Source: Senegalia massiliensis (GTDB lineage Bacteria > Bacillota > Clostridia > Tissierellales > SIT17). From it: 64,000 nucleotides of DNA. The DNA lies in NCBI RefSeq assembly GCF_900626135.1, contig NZ_LR130785.1, positions 715,241 to 779,240 of the forward strand, in the 5' to 3' direction. Below are positions 8,615 through 17,894 of this stretch, in pieces; positions within the stretch are counted from its first letter, which is position 1; each line of letters begins with the position of its first letter. The notes beneath the pieces were generated by a model. That model saw only the letters and a program-made list of their open reading frames with translations. It was not told the DNA's origin and searched no databases. Made by a program: the position numbers and the translations under genes.

Positions 8615-11245
8615 TTGAAATTTCATATAGTATCACATACTCATTGGGATAGAGAATGGCATAAAACATTTGAAGAATATAGAGTTAAACTGATTAGAAT
8701 TATGGATGACTTAATTGACTTACTAGAAAACAATAAAAACTATTTATCTTTTATGTTTGATGGACAAACTATAATATTAGAAGATTATCTAGAAATAAGG
8801 CCTAAAAATAAAGAAAGATTAAAAAAACTTATAGAACAAAAAAGAATAATTGTAGGGCCATGGTATATACAACCAGATGAATTTATTCCAAGTGGGGAAT
8901 CACTTATAAGGAATTTACTTATAGGCATTAATATGGCAGAAGAATTTGGTTCTGTAATGAATATAGGATATTTGCCTGATTCATTTGGTCAATCTGCACA
9001 GATACCTCAAGTTTTAAAAGGATTTAATATCAATGATGCAGTTATATGGAGAGGAATATCAGATGAAGATATAAAAGAGAAAGAATTTTACTGGGAAGGA
9101 TTAGATGAAACTAAAATTTTAGGTCATTATTTACCCTTAGGATATGAAAATGCTAAATGGTTATCATTAAAAATGGATGAAAGTAAAAAGGTAGTAGAAA
9201 CTAATATTAAAGCACAAAAAGATATGACACATACTGGACAAATACTGATGTTATGTGGTTATGACCAAAGGGAAGCAAATAAAGATTTACCTTTAATTAT
9301 TAAAGATTTAAATGAAAAGTATGGTTCAGAAGGATATAAATTTATATTTTCAACATTAGAAGATTATATTAAAAATGTAAAAAGATCTGACATGGATTTT
9401 GAAACTTATAAAGGTGAATTTAGAAAAGGTAAATTTATGAGAGTACATGCAAGTATTGGCTCTACTCGTCTTGATATAAAAGGACAAAATTTTATATCAC
9501 AAAGATTATATGAAAAATATGTGGAACCATTATCTTCTATAGGAACATTATATGGTTCTTATTATAATAATGCTTTGATAAATCATGGATGGAAAAATAT
9601 AATCCAAAATCAAGCCCATGATTCTATAGGAAATGTATGTACTGATATTACACATGATGAGATGGAAATGAGATATAATAAATCTAATCAAATAGGTACT
9701 ACAATATTAGAAGAAAAAACAAATGAAATTTTATCTAATATAAATTTTCAAGATGACAAGGGAATACCAATAACTGTATTTAATACAATAATTAATTCAA
9801 GAAAAGATACATTAGCAATAGAAGCATTATTAGAATCTACTAATTTTATATTAAAAGATGATAAAGGTTTAGAATGTGATCATCAGATATTGAATACTGA
9901 AAAAGTGGATTTAAATGATTATATGATAGAAAGTCATTTTGTAGGTAAAAATGAATCTAAAGAATATTATAAAGTTAAATTTAGTTTTACTCCTGAAGTT
10001 CAAGGGTTTGGTTATAAAACTTATTATATAAATGAAGTTAAGTTTAGTGATAATAAGGAAAAAAGTTTAATAGTAAATGAAAATACTCTTGAAAATGAAT
10101 ACATTAAAGTAAATATAAATAAAGATGGAAGTTTAGATATATTAGATAAAGAAAATGATAAAACTTATTACAATCAACATATATTTAAAGAAGGTGGAAA
10201 TGCTGGTGATGAATATGATTATTCTCCTCCTGTAAATGATGAAATCATCTATTCTAAAGGGAAAATAGCAAAAATAGAAAAGGTATATAATGGTCATATT
10301 CAAGCTCAAATTAAAATAACTTATTCATTAAGTTTTCCTATTAATACTTATAATGAATATAGATCTGAGAAAAAGGAAAATACAGTTATAGAATCTTTTA
10401 TAACTATTTATAAAAATAATAAGAGGTTAGATATAAAAACTGTAATTAATAATAATATTAAAGATCATAGAATACAAGTATTATTTGATGGAAATATTAA
10501 GTCAAATATTCACTATGCAGATCAGCAATTTGGAATTATGGAAAGAGAAAATTATTTAAAACAAGTAGAATATTGGAGAAATGAAAATTGGCAAGAAAAG
10601 TATTATCCAATATATAATCAACATAAATTTGTAGGAGTATTTGATAGTAAAAATGGATTGCAAATAATAAATAGAGGGTTACCTCAATATGAAATATTAG
10701 ATGAAAATAAACCTAAGATAGCATTAACATTATTATGTGGAACTAGCTATATGGGTAAACAGGATTTAGTTAATAGACCTGGAAGAAGATCTGGTTTACA
10801 TGTAAAGACTCCAAAAAGTAATATGATAGGAAAATTTGAAATGGAATATTCTATTTGTCCTATAAATAGTATAAATGAAATGAATATTAATGCTGAAAAT
10901 TATGTATATCCACTTCATTATAGCCAGTTACAAAATATAGAGGATAAAAATAAGGGATTATCAGATACTTACTATCCAATTAGAATAAAAAATCCATTAG
11001 TAGGTACAAGTGCTATTAAAAAATCAGAAAATGATGAAGGGGTAGTATTACGTATTTATAACAGTATTAATGAAAATATAAATGATGTAGAAATTGAATA
11101 TGATGGAGAAAAGTTTAGTGATGTCAATTTAGTTAATTTGAAAGAAAAAAATATAGATATTAATACAAATTTTGAAATAACTAAAAATACTATTCATATA
11201 AAAAGAATAAAGAGTAATGAAATATTAAATTTTAAATTTAAATAA
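8615..11245 (+). CDS. mngB: GH38 alpha-mannosidase (MngB-like)
   Basis: Zinc-dependent retaining alpha-mannosidase of 876 residues, about the length of Escherichia coli MngB. The N-terminal motif HTHWDREWHKTFEEYR supplies zinc ligands; YLPDSFGQSAQIP carries the predicted nucleophile Asp; QNQAHDSIGNVCTD supplies a later metal/catalytic region; beta-rich C-terminal domains follow. The start is TTG with AGGAGG seven bases upstream. Downstream of a PTS, it would hydrolyse a 6-phosphomannosyl compound, for example 2-O-(6-phosphomannosyl)-glycerate, giving mannose-6-phosphate for ManA. Substrate is inferred from context; other alpha-mannosides remain possible. Confidence 0.87.
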   Translation: MKFHIVSHTHWDREWHKTFEEYRVKLIRIMDDLIDLLENNKNYLSFMFDGQTIILEDYLEIRPKNKERLKKLIEQKRIIVGPWYIQPDEFIPSGESLIRNLLIGINMAEEFGSVMNIGYLPDSFGQSAQIPQVLKGFNINDAVIWRGISDEDIKEKEFYWEGLDETKILGHYLPLGYENAKWLSLKMDESKKVVETNIKAQKDMTHTGQILMLCGYDQREANKDLPLIIKDLNEKYGSEGYKFIFSTLEDYIKNVKRSDMDFETYKGEFRKGKFMRVHASIGSTRLDIKGQNFISQRLYEKYVEPLSSIGTLYGSYYNNALINHGWKNIIQNQAHDSIGNVCTDITHDEMEMRYNKSNQIGTTILEEKTNEILSNINFQDDKGIPITVFNTIINSRKDTLAIEALLESTNFILKDDKGLECDHQILNTEKVDLNDYMIESHFVGKNESKEYYKVKFSFTPEVQGFGYKTYYINEVKFSDNKEKSLIVNENTLENEYIKVNINKDGSLDILDKENDKTYYNQHIFKEGGNAGDEYDYSPPVNDEIIYSKGKIAKIEKVYNGHIQAQIKITYSLSFPINTYNEYRSEKKENTVIESFITIYKNNKRLDIKTVINNNIKDHRIQVLFDGNIKSNIHYADQQFGIMERENYLKQVEYWRNENWQEKYYPIYNQHKFVGVFDSKNGLQIINRGLPQYEILDENKPKIALTLLCGTSYMGKQDLVNRPGRRSGLHVKTPKSNMIGKFEMEYSICPINSINEMNINAENYVYPLHYSQLQNIEDKNKGLSDTYYPIRIKNPLVGTSAIKKSENDEGVVLRIYNSINENINDVEIEYDGEKFSDVNLVNLKEKNIDINTNFEITKNTIHIKRIKSNEILNFKFK

Positions 11246-11251
11246 AATATA

Positions 11252-11290
11252 TCCCCTTAAATAAAACTTATTTTAAGTTTTTTGAGGGGA
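11252..11290 (+). terminator. terminator after alpha-mannosidase
   Basis: TCCCCTTAAATAAAACTTA and TAAGTTTTTTGAGGGGA form a long imperfect stem immediately after the mngB stop. Its 3' end (TTTGAG, 11281-11286) lies 17 bases before TATAAT (11304-11309), so the next gene's promoter may begin inside the terminator. Confidence 0.65.
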
Positions 11291-11341
11291 TTATTTATTA
11301 TGATATAATTTAAATATAAAAATATAAAAGGGGATGATTTA

Positions 11342-12325
11342 GTGATACGATTTGGAATAGTAGGTACTAGTTGGATTACAGATGAATTTTTGAAATCAGC
11401 TATGTTAAATGAAGGATTTAAATTAAATGCAGTGTATTCAAGAACAGAAAAAAAAGCTCATGAATTTGCTAAAAAGTATGATGTGGAAAACATTTATACA
11501 GATATAGAAGAGATGGCAAAATCAGAGACAATAGATGCAGTTTATATAGCAAGTCCAAATTCATACCATGCTAAATATTCTATTTTATTTCTAGAAAATA
11601 AAAAGCATGTATTTTGTGAAAAACCTATAGCATCAAATTTAAATGAATTAGAAGCTATGATAAAATCTGCAGAAAAAAATAATAGATTGCTAATGGAAGG
11701 AATGGTTTCTTCATTTTTACCTAATTTTAATGTAATAAAAGAAAATTTATATAAGATAGGTAAAATTAGAAGATATGTAGGAAACTACTGTCAGTATTCT
11801 TCCAGGTATGATCCATATAAAAGAGGAGAAAATCCAAACACTTTTAATCCTAAATTTTCAAATGGTTCTCTTATGGATATAGGAGTATACTGTATATATC
11901 CTTTAGTACAATTATTTGGAAAACCTGAAACCATAAATGCAAATGGAGTAATATTAGAATCTGGAGTAGATGGGGAAGGTAATGTAGTACTTAATTATGA
12001 TGATATGGAAGCTTTAATAATTCATTCAAAAATAACAGATTCATATGTTCCTAGTGAAATACAAGGTGAAAATGGAACAATGATAATAGATAAGATACCT
12101 ACGCCTAAGAATATTAAAATAATATATAGAGATGGTAGAAAAGAGGATTTAACTGTAGAACAGGATAAACCAAATATGTATTATGAAGCAAGTGAATTTA
12201 TAGATTTAATAAAAGAAGGAAAAAATCAATCGGATATAAATTCATTTAAAAAATCAAGAATAGTTATGAATATATTGGAACAAGCAAGAAAACAAATGGG
12301 TGTAATATATCCTGCAGATAAATAA
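11342..12325 (+). CDS. Gfo/Idh/MocA-family oxidoreductase
   Basis: NAD(P)-dependent sugar or polyol oxidoreductase of 327 residues. An N-terminal Rossmann fold (IRFGIVGTSWITDEF) is followed by the family EKP motif (FCEKPIASN) and a C-terminal alpha/beta domain with MDIGVYCIYPLV. The start is GTG after GGGGATG. It has its own TATAAT box at 11304-11309 with a weak TTTGAG -35 at 17-base spacing. The substrate cannot be deduced; it may oxidise or epimerise a sugar from the neighbouring mannoside operon. Confidence 0.82.
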   Translation: MIRFGIVGTSWITDEFLKSAMLNEGFKLNAVYSRTEKKAHEFAKKYDVENIYTDIEEMAKSETIDAVYIASPNSYHAKYSILFLENKKHVFCEKPIASNLNELEAMIKSAEKNNRLLMEGMVSSFLPNFNVIKENLYKIGKIRRYVGNYCQYSSRYDPYKRGENPNTFNPKFSNGSLMDIGVYCIYPLVQLFGKPETINANGVILESGVDGEGNVVLNYDDMEALIIHSKITDSYVPSEIQGENGTMIIDKIPTPKNIKIIYRDGRKEDLTVEQDKPNMYYEASEFIDLIKEGKNQSDINSFKKSRIVMNILEQARKQMGVIYPADK

Positions 12326-12326
12326 T

Positions 12327-12363
12327 AAAAAACTTCAAGAGTGTTATTCTCTTGAAGTTTTTT
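12327..12363. terminator. bidirectional terminator
   Basis: Perfect stem AAAAAACTTCAAGAG / CTCTTGAAGTTTTTT with a 7-base loop, between two convergent genes. Its right half overlaps the end of the lipoprotein gene. Confidence 0.9.
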
Positions 12364-13375
12364 CACTTATAGTTATAAAACTTATAGTTTTTTTATTGCT
12401 TTTTAAGGAATACTCTACTTTATATCCTTTTATATTTTCATATATTACACTTGTTATTCCTTCATATTCAACTGGTTCTTTTTTACCATATTTATCATAA
12501 ACTTTTTTTATATTATCTCCAGCTTTAATTCCATCTATAGAGTAAGTAGAGTTAGGTAATCCTATTGATGTAATTACCTTTGTACCAATTTCAGTAAATA
12601 TAGTTATATTATTAAATGAGTAATAGTCAGATCCTTGGTATCCTCCTGTATCTCCAATTTCTCCAAATTTTTCTTTAGCTTTATCAAGTGAATCACCAAT
12701 TCCTATTCCGATTCCACTAAAAATGTCTTCTAATTTATCTTCTTCAATAATTTTTTCTTGCTTTTCCTTAAAGTCATTTGTATTTAATACTAATGAATCT
12801 TTTTCATTGCCCTCTACAATAGTAGTATCAAGGGATTTAGCAATAAACTCTAAGGGTATTAGTAGCTCTGAATTTTTCTTGTTTTGATCTTCTAATAAAT
12901 ACATTTGAATATTTTCACCACTTAAATCTTTATCATTTATAGATATAGATTTAATATTGCTATATTTATTTATAGCCACATATATTTTAGTTGAATTATT
13001 TATTGCAGTAATGCTTAAATCTTCTTCTGTTTCATTTAGTTCTATTTCAAAGCCTAACAATTTATATGAAGATATAAATGGAAGTAATATATTTCCTTTA
13101 TTATTTTTTAAAGGTTTCTTTGCTATAGTATTATTCAAGTCTAGAGGATTATCATTTAAGAATATTTTCATATTAGATTGTACTAAATTTTCTGTATCAT
13201 ATAAAGGATTTACTTGTTCTTGTTCTTCTTCCTGTTCCTCTACAATTTGCTGTTCATTACCTTGATTATCTTCTTTGGTTTGTACATTTTCTTCTGAATT
13301 TTTATTGCTGCATCCAAAAGTAAATATTAAAGAAGTTAAAATGATTAAAATTAAAGTATATTTATTAGTATGCAT
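12344..13375 (-). CDS. stalk-domain (copper amine oxidase N-like) lipoprotein
   Basis: Secreted, membrane-anchored protein of 343 residues. A signal peptide ends in the lipobox TFGC (Cys22). An acidic, Gln/Glu-rich linker follows (about residues 25-55). Next comes a region like the copper-amine-oxidase N-terminal stalk domain (KIFLNDNPLDLN...LLPFISSYKLLGFEIE and LLIPLEFIAKSLDTTI), then two repeats of a KxGDSxDKxxEKFG-like module (GIGDSLDKAKEKFG and KAGDNIKKVYDKYG). Such domains mediate surface or wall interactions; no enzyme active site is visible. Function unknown. Confidence 0.7.
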   Translation of the reverse strand: MHTNKYTLILIILTSLIFTFGCSNKNSEENVQTKEDNQGNEQQIVEEQEEEQEQVNPLYDTENLVQSNMKIFLNDNPLDLNNTIAKKPLKNNKGNILLPFISSYKLLGFEIELNETEEDLSITAINNSTKIYVAINKYSNIKSISINDKDLSGENIQMYLLEDQNKKNSELLIPLEFIAKSLDTTIVEGNEKDSLVLNTNDFKEKQEKIIEEDKLEDIFSGIGIGIGDSLDKAKEKFGEIGDTGGYQGSDYYSFNNITIFTEIGTKVITSIGLPNSTYSIDGIKAGDNIKKVYDKYGKKEPVEYEGITSVIYENIKGYKVEYSLKSNKKTISFITISEKTSRE

Positions 13376-13506
13376 CTTTTTCCCCCAAATTGATTAAAAT
13401 AACTTTATTATATTAAAATAATACCATAAAAGTCATCATAAATCATTATATATTTAAAAAAATGTCGAATGCTGTTGGATAAAATAGCAGTTAAATATTT
13501 AAAATA

Positions 13507-13539
13507 TTGTATACAAAACCCCTTCTTAGGGTATATAAT
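13507..13539 (+). promoter_or_regulatory. promoter region with TTGTATACAA palindrome
   Basis: Upstream of the TIM-barrel gene lies the perfect 10-base palindrome TTGTATACAA (13507-13516), then a small CCCC/GGG hairpin and TATAAT (13534-13539). The palindrome is in the place of an operator or -35 region. No consensus -35 at ideal spacing is visible. Confidence 0.4.
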
Positions 13540-13605
13540 GTATACTAAATATGCTTTCATTAAAATTCAAATTTATCAGAATTATGTCAGCTGAGGAGGA
13601 TTAAA

Positions 13606-14358
13606 ATGAATAGACATCTTGGGATATCTGTGGACCATATGGATTTAAATTTTGTCCTGCAAAATAATATAAATTGGATACAAATTTCTAATAAATTTTC
13701 TAGTGCAAAAGATATTACATCACTTTTAAAAATTTGTCAAAATCATCCTCTAAAAATAAGTTATATGTTTCCAGTATTTAATCAAAATAATCCAGAAATG
13801 ATTTTCTTTTTAAGTAATGAAAAGAGACTTAGAGATGCTACTATGGAAATATTGGAAGAAAATTTAAGTATGGCTAAATCACTTCCAACTGAACATGTAG
13901 TAGTAAATTTAATATCTCCTTTAATAACTGATATAGATAAATCATTAATCGATCAAACAATAGTTGAATTAGAAGAATTAGCTTACAAATATGAAATACC
14001 AATACTTATACATTTAGAAGACTATAGTCTATTTGAAGGTTCAAATATAATTAAAGATATAATGGATTCAACAAGTTTAAGATTATCAATTGATATAAAT
14101 AAATTTTATAGATTTTCTTCAATAAATAAATTAAATTTTAAAGTTGAATTAAATTCTATTATACAATATGTGAAACTTATAAATATAACATTTGATGTAG
14201 ATTATTTAATATTGCAGGATACTTTAAATTATATGTATGATAAAATATCAAGAATTCCTATAATAATTAAAACAAGGAATAAAAACCAAAAACAACAAAT
14301 ATATCATAAAGTAAAAAGTATTAGAGAAATTGTAGTAAAAGAAAAAGCATTTAATTAA
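13606..14358 (+). CDS. TIM-barrel protein, xylose-isomerase/AP-endonuclease-2-like
   Basis: A 250-residue protein with the pattern of the xylose-isomerase-like TIM barrel: HLGISVDHMDLNF at the start, HVVVNLISP around residue 105, then PILIHLEDYSLFEG and LRLSIDINKFYRF, where Glu and Asp would be metal ligands. It is a single-gene unit flanked by an upstream promoter and a strong terminator. The active-site set looks incomplete compared with true sugar isomerases, so it may be a divergent or non-catalytic member. Function not assigned. Confidence 0.5.
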   Translation: MNRHLGISVDHMDLNFVLQNNINWIQISNKFSSAKDITSLLKICQNHPLKISYMFPVFNQNNPEMIFFLSNEKRLRDATMEILEENLSMAKSLPTEHVVVNLISPLITDIDKSLIDQTIVELEELAYKYEIPILIHLEDYSLFEGSNIIKDIMDSTSLRLSIDINKFYRFSSINKLNFKVELNSIIQYVKLINITFDVDYLILQDTLNYMYDKISRIPIIIKTRNKNQKQQIYHKVKSIREIVVKEKAFN

Positions 14359-14379
14359 AGGGACAAAAGTCCCTTTAAT
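14354..14379. terminator. bidirectional terminator
   Basis: ATTAAAGGGAC / GTCCCTTTAAT stem with an AAAA loop between two convergent genes, overlapping both stop codons' neighbourhoods. Confidence 0.8.
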
Positions 14380-15040
14380 CAATAAATCTACCTAATATAT
14401 CATTTAATGATATAATTTCATTTTCAGATAGTTTTTCTTTAAATAAATCATGTATTTCTTTTTGTTCATTAGAAGTTAATCCATTTTCTAGTATTTTTAC
14501 AAGCTTTATGCTATTTATAGTACCTAATTTATCTATTATTTCATTTAATTTATTTTTATCTTCTTTGGATAAATTATTCTGAATTTCTTTTATATTTAAA
14601 TCTTTTATAGTATTATCTCCTGACAATCTATCTTCAAACTGATTTAATTTTGCTCTTTTTATACCTTGTTTCAATTGATTTATAAGAAATTCTTGAGTTT
14701 TTTTATCATAGTCTGTACTAAATTCTATATGAGATAATAATTCATTTTTTTTTCTAATTATATTTTTTGAGAAAGTTTCAGTATCATTACTTTTAATATT
14801 TATTTGTTTTGATTCATTTTCTTTTTTTTCAGTATTTTCTCTTGTTTTTTCTACTTTACTTTCTTGTTTTATTTTTTCTGTATCTCCTTTTAGATTTTGA
14901 GGTAATTTAATTTTATGTATTCCATTATAATTTATATGATCATTTTTTGATAATTCTATTTTGTCATATATCATTAATGATACAGAAATAAAAGTAAAAA
15001 ATAATATTATAAATATATATATAATCCTTTTTATATTCAC
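14375..15040 (-). CDS. membrane-anchored hypothetical protein
   Basis: A 221-residue protein with one N-terminal membrane segment (about residues 4-24, IYIFIILFFTFISVSLMIY). A Lys/Glu/Asn-rich linker (about 45-90) precedes a predicted helical C-terminal region with heptad-like Leu/Ile spacing. The orientation suggests a mostly extracytoplasmic body. I recognise no domain. A possible AGGAAT ribosome site precedes the ATG. It is convergent with the TIM-barrel gene. Confidence 0.55.
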   Translation of the reverse strand: MNIKRIIYIFIILFFTFISVSLMIYDKIELSKNDHINYNGIHKIKLPQNLKGDTEKIKQESKVEKTRENTEKKENESKQINIKSNDTETFSKNIIRKKNELLSHIEFSTDYDKKTQEFLINQLKQGIKRAKLNQFEDRLSGDNTIKDLNIKEIQNNLSKEDKNKLNEIIDKLGTINSIKLVKILENGLTSNEQKEIHDLFKEKLSENEIISLNDILGRFID

Positions 15041-15244
15041 AGATATTCCTCCATTCTATATATTATTATTAACTGATTTAGAATAGATATACTTTTGAAA
15101 AATAAGGTAATTTTGTAATATATATTTAACATAGAAAAATGTTTTTTAAATATATATAGGGTATATATAAATATATCTTTTTATCTATAGGGGCTTAATT
15201 GAGTTAGCATACTTAATGATTAATAAGGTTAGGGGGGAGTCTAA

Positions 15245-15409
15245 ATGGTAGCATCATTTATAGATGAGAATAAAAGTTTAAAAGAAGAAATAGAGGTATT
15301 AAGATATAGGCTTCACCAAGCCATAATGAATGATAAAAGTAGAGATGAAATATTAGAATTAAGTAAGCGATTAGATACACTAATAAGTTTATATTATAGA
15401 AAGAAATAG
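15245..15409 (+). CDS. Spo0E-family aspartyl-phosphate phosphatase (short)
   Basis: A 54-residue protein ending in ELSKRLDTLISLYYRKK, which matches the Spo0E family signature S-x-x-LD-x-LI-x-x-Y. Family members dephosphorylate Spo0A~P and delay sporulation. The ATG is preceded by the very strong site AGGGGGGAG. The N-terminal part predicts a helix (SLKEEIEVLRYRLHQAI), giving the usual two-helix hairpin. It stands alone between a 205-base upstream interval and its own terminator. It supports a spore-forming host or one that recently had the pathway. Confidence 0.8.
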   Translation: MVASFIDENKSLKEEIEVLRYRLHQAIMNDKSRDEILELSKRLDTLISLYYRKK

Positions 15410-15450
15410 AATAAGGATAGATAATTTTATCTATCCTTATTCTATTTCTT
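15401..15450. terminator. 50-base near-perfect palindromic terminator
   Basis: Two 24-base perfect arms around a TT centre (AAGAAATAGAATAAGG... / ...CCTTATTCTATTTCTT). The left arm contains the stop codon of the Spo0E-type gene. The arms are unusually long for a simple terminator. Confidence 0.75.
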
Positions 15451-15538
15451 AAGAAAATCTTAAATTATCATTAAAATAGTTTATTCTAAACAATCTATAG
15501 TGTATAATAATATTTGAATAATTTATAAGGAGAATTTT

Positions 15539-16012
15539 ATGTGGGAATTAATTGATTTATTAAAAAGGGAACTAGCGGTTATAATAGTTGGTGCTACACC
15601 TATATTTGAGCTTAGAGGTGCAATACCACTTGGAGTAAGTATGGGTTTTACACCAATTCAAAGTACTATATTATCTATAATAGGTAACATATTACCTATT
15701 CCATTTTTACTTTTACTGTTAAAACCAATATTTAAATTTTTAAGAAGATATGATAAGTTTGACAAGATTATAGAATGGATAGAAAACAGAACTCTTAGAA
15801 GAAGTAAAAGAATGAAAAAATATACTTTACTAGGATTATATTTACTTGTGGCAGTACCACTTCCTACTACTGGAGCTTATACTGGTTCTTTAGCAGCATC
15901 TTTATTTAATATAAGATTTAAATTTGCATTTCCAACAATTGTAGCTGGTGTAATTACAGCAGGTATTATAATGTATATATTAAGTTCAATAGGAGTAATG
16001 GTACTTGTATAA
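15539..16012 (+). CDS. COG2426-type small multidrug export/DedA-like membrane protein
   Basis: A 157-residue integral membrane protein with about four hydrophobic segments. The conserved N-terminal motif GATPIFELRGAIPLGVSMGF and the later VPLPTTGAYTGSLAA block match the small multidrug-export (COG2426) family, distant from DedA. The transported substrate is unknown and export activity of the family is weakly documented. The ATG follows AAGGAGAA. It is not clearly in an operon with metK, which has its own riboswitch leader. Confidence 0.75.
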   Translation: MWELIDLLKRELAVIIVGATPIFELRGAIPLGVSMGFTPIQSTILSIIGNILPIPFLLLLLKPIFKFLRRYDKFDKIIEWIENRTLRRSKRMKKYTLLGLYLLVAVPLPTTGAYTGSLAASLFNIRFKFAFPTIVAGVITAGIIMYILSSIGVMVLV

Positions 16013-16080
16013 TAAAAATTAATTGACTAATAATAAATTATATGTTAATATTTATATGTTAATTTAATAATTCTTGATTG

Positions 16081-16217
16081 CCTTATCAAGAGTGGTGGAG
16101 GGATAGGCCCTATGAAACCCGGCAACCGGTGAAAAATCGGTGCTAAATCCTACAAAGCAAAAGCTTTGGAAGATGAGGAAGATGTGTAATTATACCTCTT
16201 CTTTTGAAGAGGTTTTT
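16081..16217 (+). ncRNA. SAM-I (S-box) riboswitch with terminator
   Basis: The conserved S-box core is readable: TCAAGAGTGGTGGAGGGA, GGCCCTATGAAACCCGGCAACC and GGTGCTAAATCC. P1 pairs CCTTATC (16081-16087) with GATGAGG (16172-16178). The terminator CCTCTTC-TTTT-GAAGAGG (16195-16212) is followed by TTTTT. GGAAGA (16177-16182) can pair with TCTTCT (16197-16202) as antiterminator, so SAM binding, by holding P1, would free the terminator and switch metK off. This is the classical arrangement; the antiterminator pairing is my inference. Confidence 0.95.
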
Positions 16218-16284
16218 ATTTTACAAAAAAAGGATAATGTGAGACTAAGAAGCGTCCCAATGTTTCACAACGAGGAGGAAAAAA

Positions 16285-17475
16285 ATGAGAAAATGGCTTT
16301 TTACGTCAGAATCTGTTACTGAAGGACATCCTGACAAAATTTGTGATCAAATATCGGATTCAATTTTAGATGCTATATTAAAAGACGATCCTAATGCTAG
16401 AGTTGCTTGTGAAACTACTGTAACTACTGGTCTTGTACTTGTATCTGGTGAAATAACTACAAATACTTATGTAGATATTCCAAAAGTAGTTAGAAAAACA
16501 GTTGAAGAAATAGGCTATACTCGTGCAAAATATGGATTTGATTCTGAAACTTGTGCTGTACTTACTTCTATTGATGAACAATCTCCTGATATTGCTATGG
16601 GTGTAAATGAATCTCTTGAAAAGAGAAAGGGAGAAAATGGAGAAGAGTTACCTCATACAGGTGCAGGAGATCAAGGTATTATGTTTGGTTTTGCTTGTGA
16701 TGAGACAGAAGAATTAATGCCACTACCTATTTCACTTGCTCATAAATTAGCTAGAAGACTTTCTGAAGTTAGAAAAAGTGGAAGATTAGATTATCTTCGT
16801 CCAGATGGAAAAACTCAAGTAACTATAGAATATAATGATGATAAACCTGTAAGAGTAGATACTGTAGTTATATCTACACAACATAGTTCTGAAGTAGATT
16901 TAGAAACTATAGAAAGAGATTTAAGAGAATTTGTAATAAGAGCAGTAGTACCAAATGAATTATTAGATGATCAAACTAAATACTTTATTAATCCAACAGG
17001 TAGATTTGTAATAGGTGGACCACAAGGTGATGCAGGACTTACTGGAAGAAAAATAATTGTAGATACTTATGGTGGTTACTCTCGTCATGGTGGAGGAGCA
17101 TTTTCAGGTAAAGATGCTACAAAAGTAGATAGATCTGCATCATATGCTGCAAGATATGTAGCTAAAAATGTAGTAGCAGCAAACCTTGCTAAAAAATGTG
17201 AAGTACAACTTGCATATGCAATAGGTGTAGCAGAACCTGTATCTATAATGGTAGATACCTTTGGAACAGGTAAGATAGAAGAAGAAAAAATAGAAAAATT
17301 GATTAGAAAACATTTTGATCTTAGACCTGCAGCTATTATAAAAAATTTAGATTTAAGAAGACCAATATATCGTCAAACGGCAGCATATGGACATTTTGGA
17401 AGAACTGATATTGATTTACCTTGGGAAAAAACAGACAAAAAAGATATATTAAAAAAAGAAGGATTAAATAAGTAA
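16285..17475 (+). CDS. metK: S-adenosylmethionine synthetase
   Basis: Makes S-adenosylmethionine from methionine and ATP in the cytoplasm. The 396 residues are standard length. Family signatures [12 protein letters not shown] and [17 protein letters not shown] are present, as is the N-terminal [19 protein letters not shown] with ATP and metal ligands. The ATG is preceded by GAGGAGGAAA. Regulation is by the SAM-I riboswitch immediately upstream, so it is repressed when SAM is plentiful. Confidence 0.97.
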   Translation: MRKWLFTSESVTEGHPDKICDQISDSILDAILKDDPNARVACETTVTTGLVLVSGEITTNTYVDIPKVVRKTVEEIGYTRAKYGFDSETCAVLTSIDEQSPDIAMGVNESLEKRKGENGEELPHTGAGDQGIMFGFACDETEELMPLPISLAHKLARRLSEVRKSGRLDYLRPDGKTQVTIEYNDDKPVRVDTVVISTQHSSEVDLETIERDLREFVIRAVVPNELLDDQTKYFINPTGRFVIGGPQGDAGLTGRKIIVDTYGGYSRHGGGAFSGKDATKVDRSASYAARYVAKNVVAANLAKKCEVQLAYAIGVAEPVSIMVDTFGTGKIEEEKIEKLIRKHFDLRPAAIIKNLDLRRPIYRQTAAYGHFGRTDIDLPWEKTDKKDILKKEGLNK

Positions 17476-17532
17476 CAAAGATTAATCTTAACACATATAA
17501 TATATAAATCAATCCATTATAGGGGTGAGAAA

Positions 17533-17808
17533 ATGATTTATATATTATATGTCTTTGTTTATGTGTTTTTTATATATGGTGTAATAGAATTCATAAGAAA
17601 TATATATATAGGATTTAATATTCCCAAAAATACTCACCCTATAAAAATAATAGTAAATAATGAGAAAAGTTTAGAATATACAATACTGAGTATAAAGGAT
17701 AGATTTAGTCCTATTACAATATGTATAGAAGAAGAAAATACTAAAATAATGGATATGATAGATATTTTAAAAGATGATTATGAAATAAAAATAGAATATT
17801 TAAAATGA
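17533..17808 (+). CDS. small membrane protein, unknown
   Basis: A 91-residue protein with one N-terminal membrane segment (about residues 2-21, IYILYVFVYVFFIYGVIEFI) and a cytoplasmic-looking C-terminal domain with a beta-alpha pattern (PIKIIVNNEKSLEYTILSIKDR, ITICIEEENTKIMDMIDIL). Ribosome site GGGGTGAG precedes the ATG. It follows metK by 57 bases and may be co-transcribed. I do not recognise the family. Confidence 0.6.
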   Translation: MIYILYVFVYVFFIYGVIEFIRNIYIGFNIPKNTHPIKIIVNNEKSLEYTILSIKDRFSPITICIEEENTKIMDMIDILKDDYEIKIEYLK

Positions 17809-17853
17809 AGTATTTTTGCAAACTCCCTCAATTTAATATAGAAATCCCCTTGA

Positions 17854-17894
17854 AAGCCTGCTTAAGAACATTAGTTCGGTGGTGGGCTTTTTTT
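17854..17894 (+). terminator. terminator-like hairpin
   Basis: AAGCC...GGCTTTTTTT encloses a structured, relatively GC-rich stretch (GTTCGGTGGTGGGC) that stands out from its AT-rich surroundings. A second hairpin, GTGACTTTA-G-TAAAGTCAC, follows at about 17902-17920. The first probably ends the metK transcript. Confidence 0.55.

Noticed and set aside
13464-13471. GTCGAATG as another sigma-28 -10 element
   Set aside because: No matching -35 and no motility gene downstream.
16140-16322. 60-residue plus-strand reading frame before metK
   Set aside because: It lies over the SAM riboswitch and terminator and overlaps the metK start in another frame; no ribosome site. The RNA element explains the sequence.
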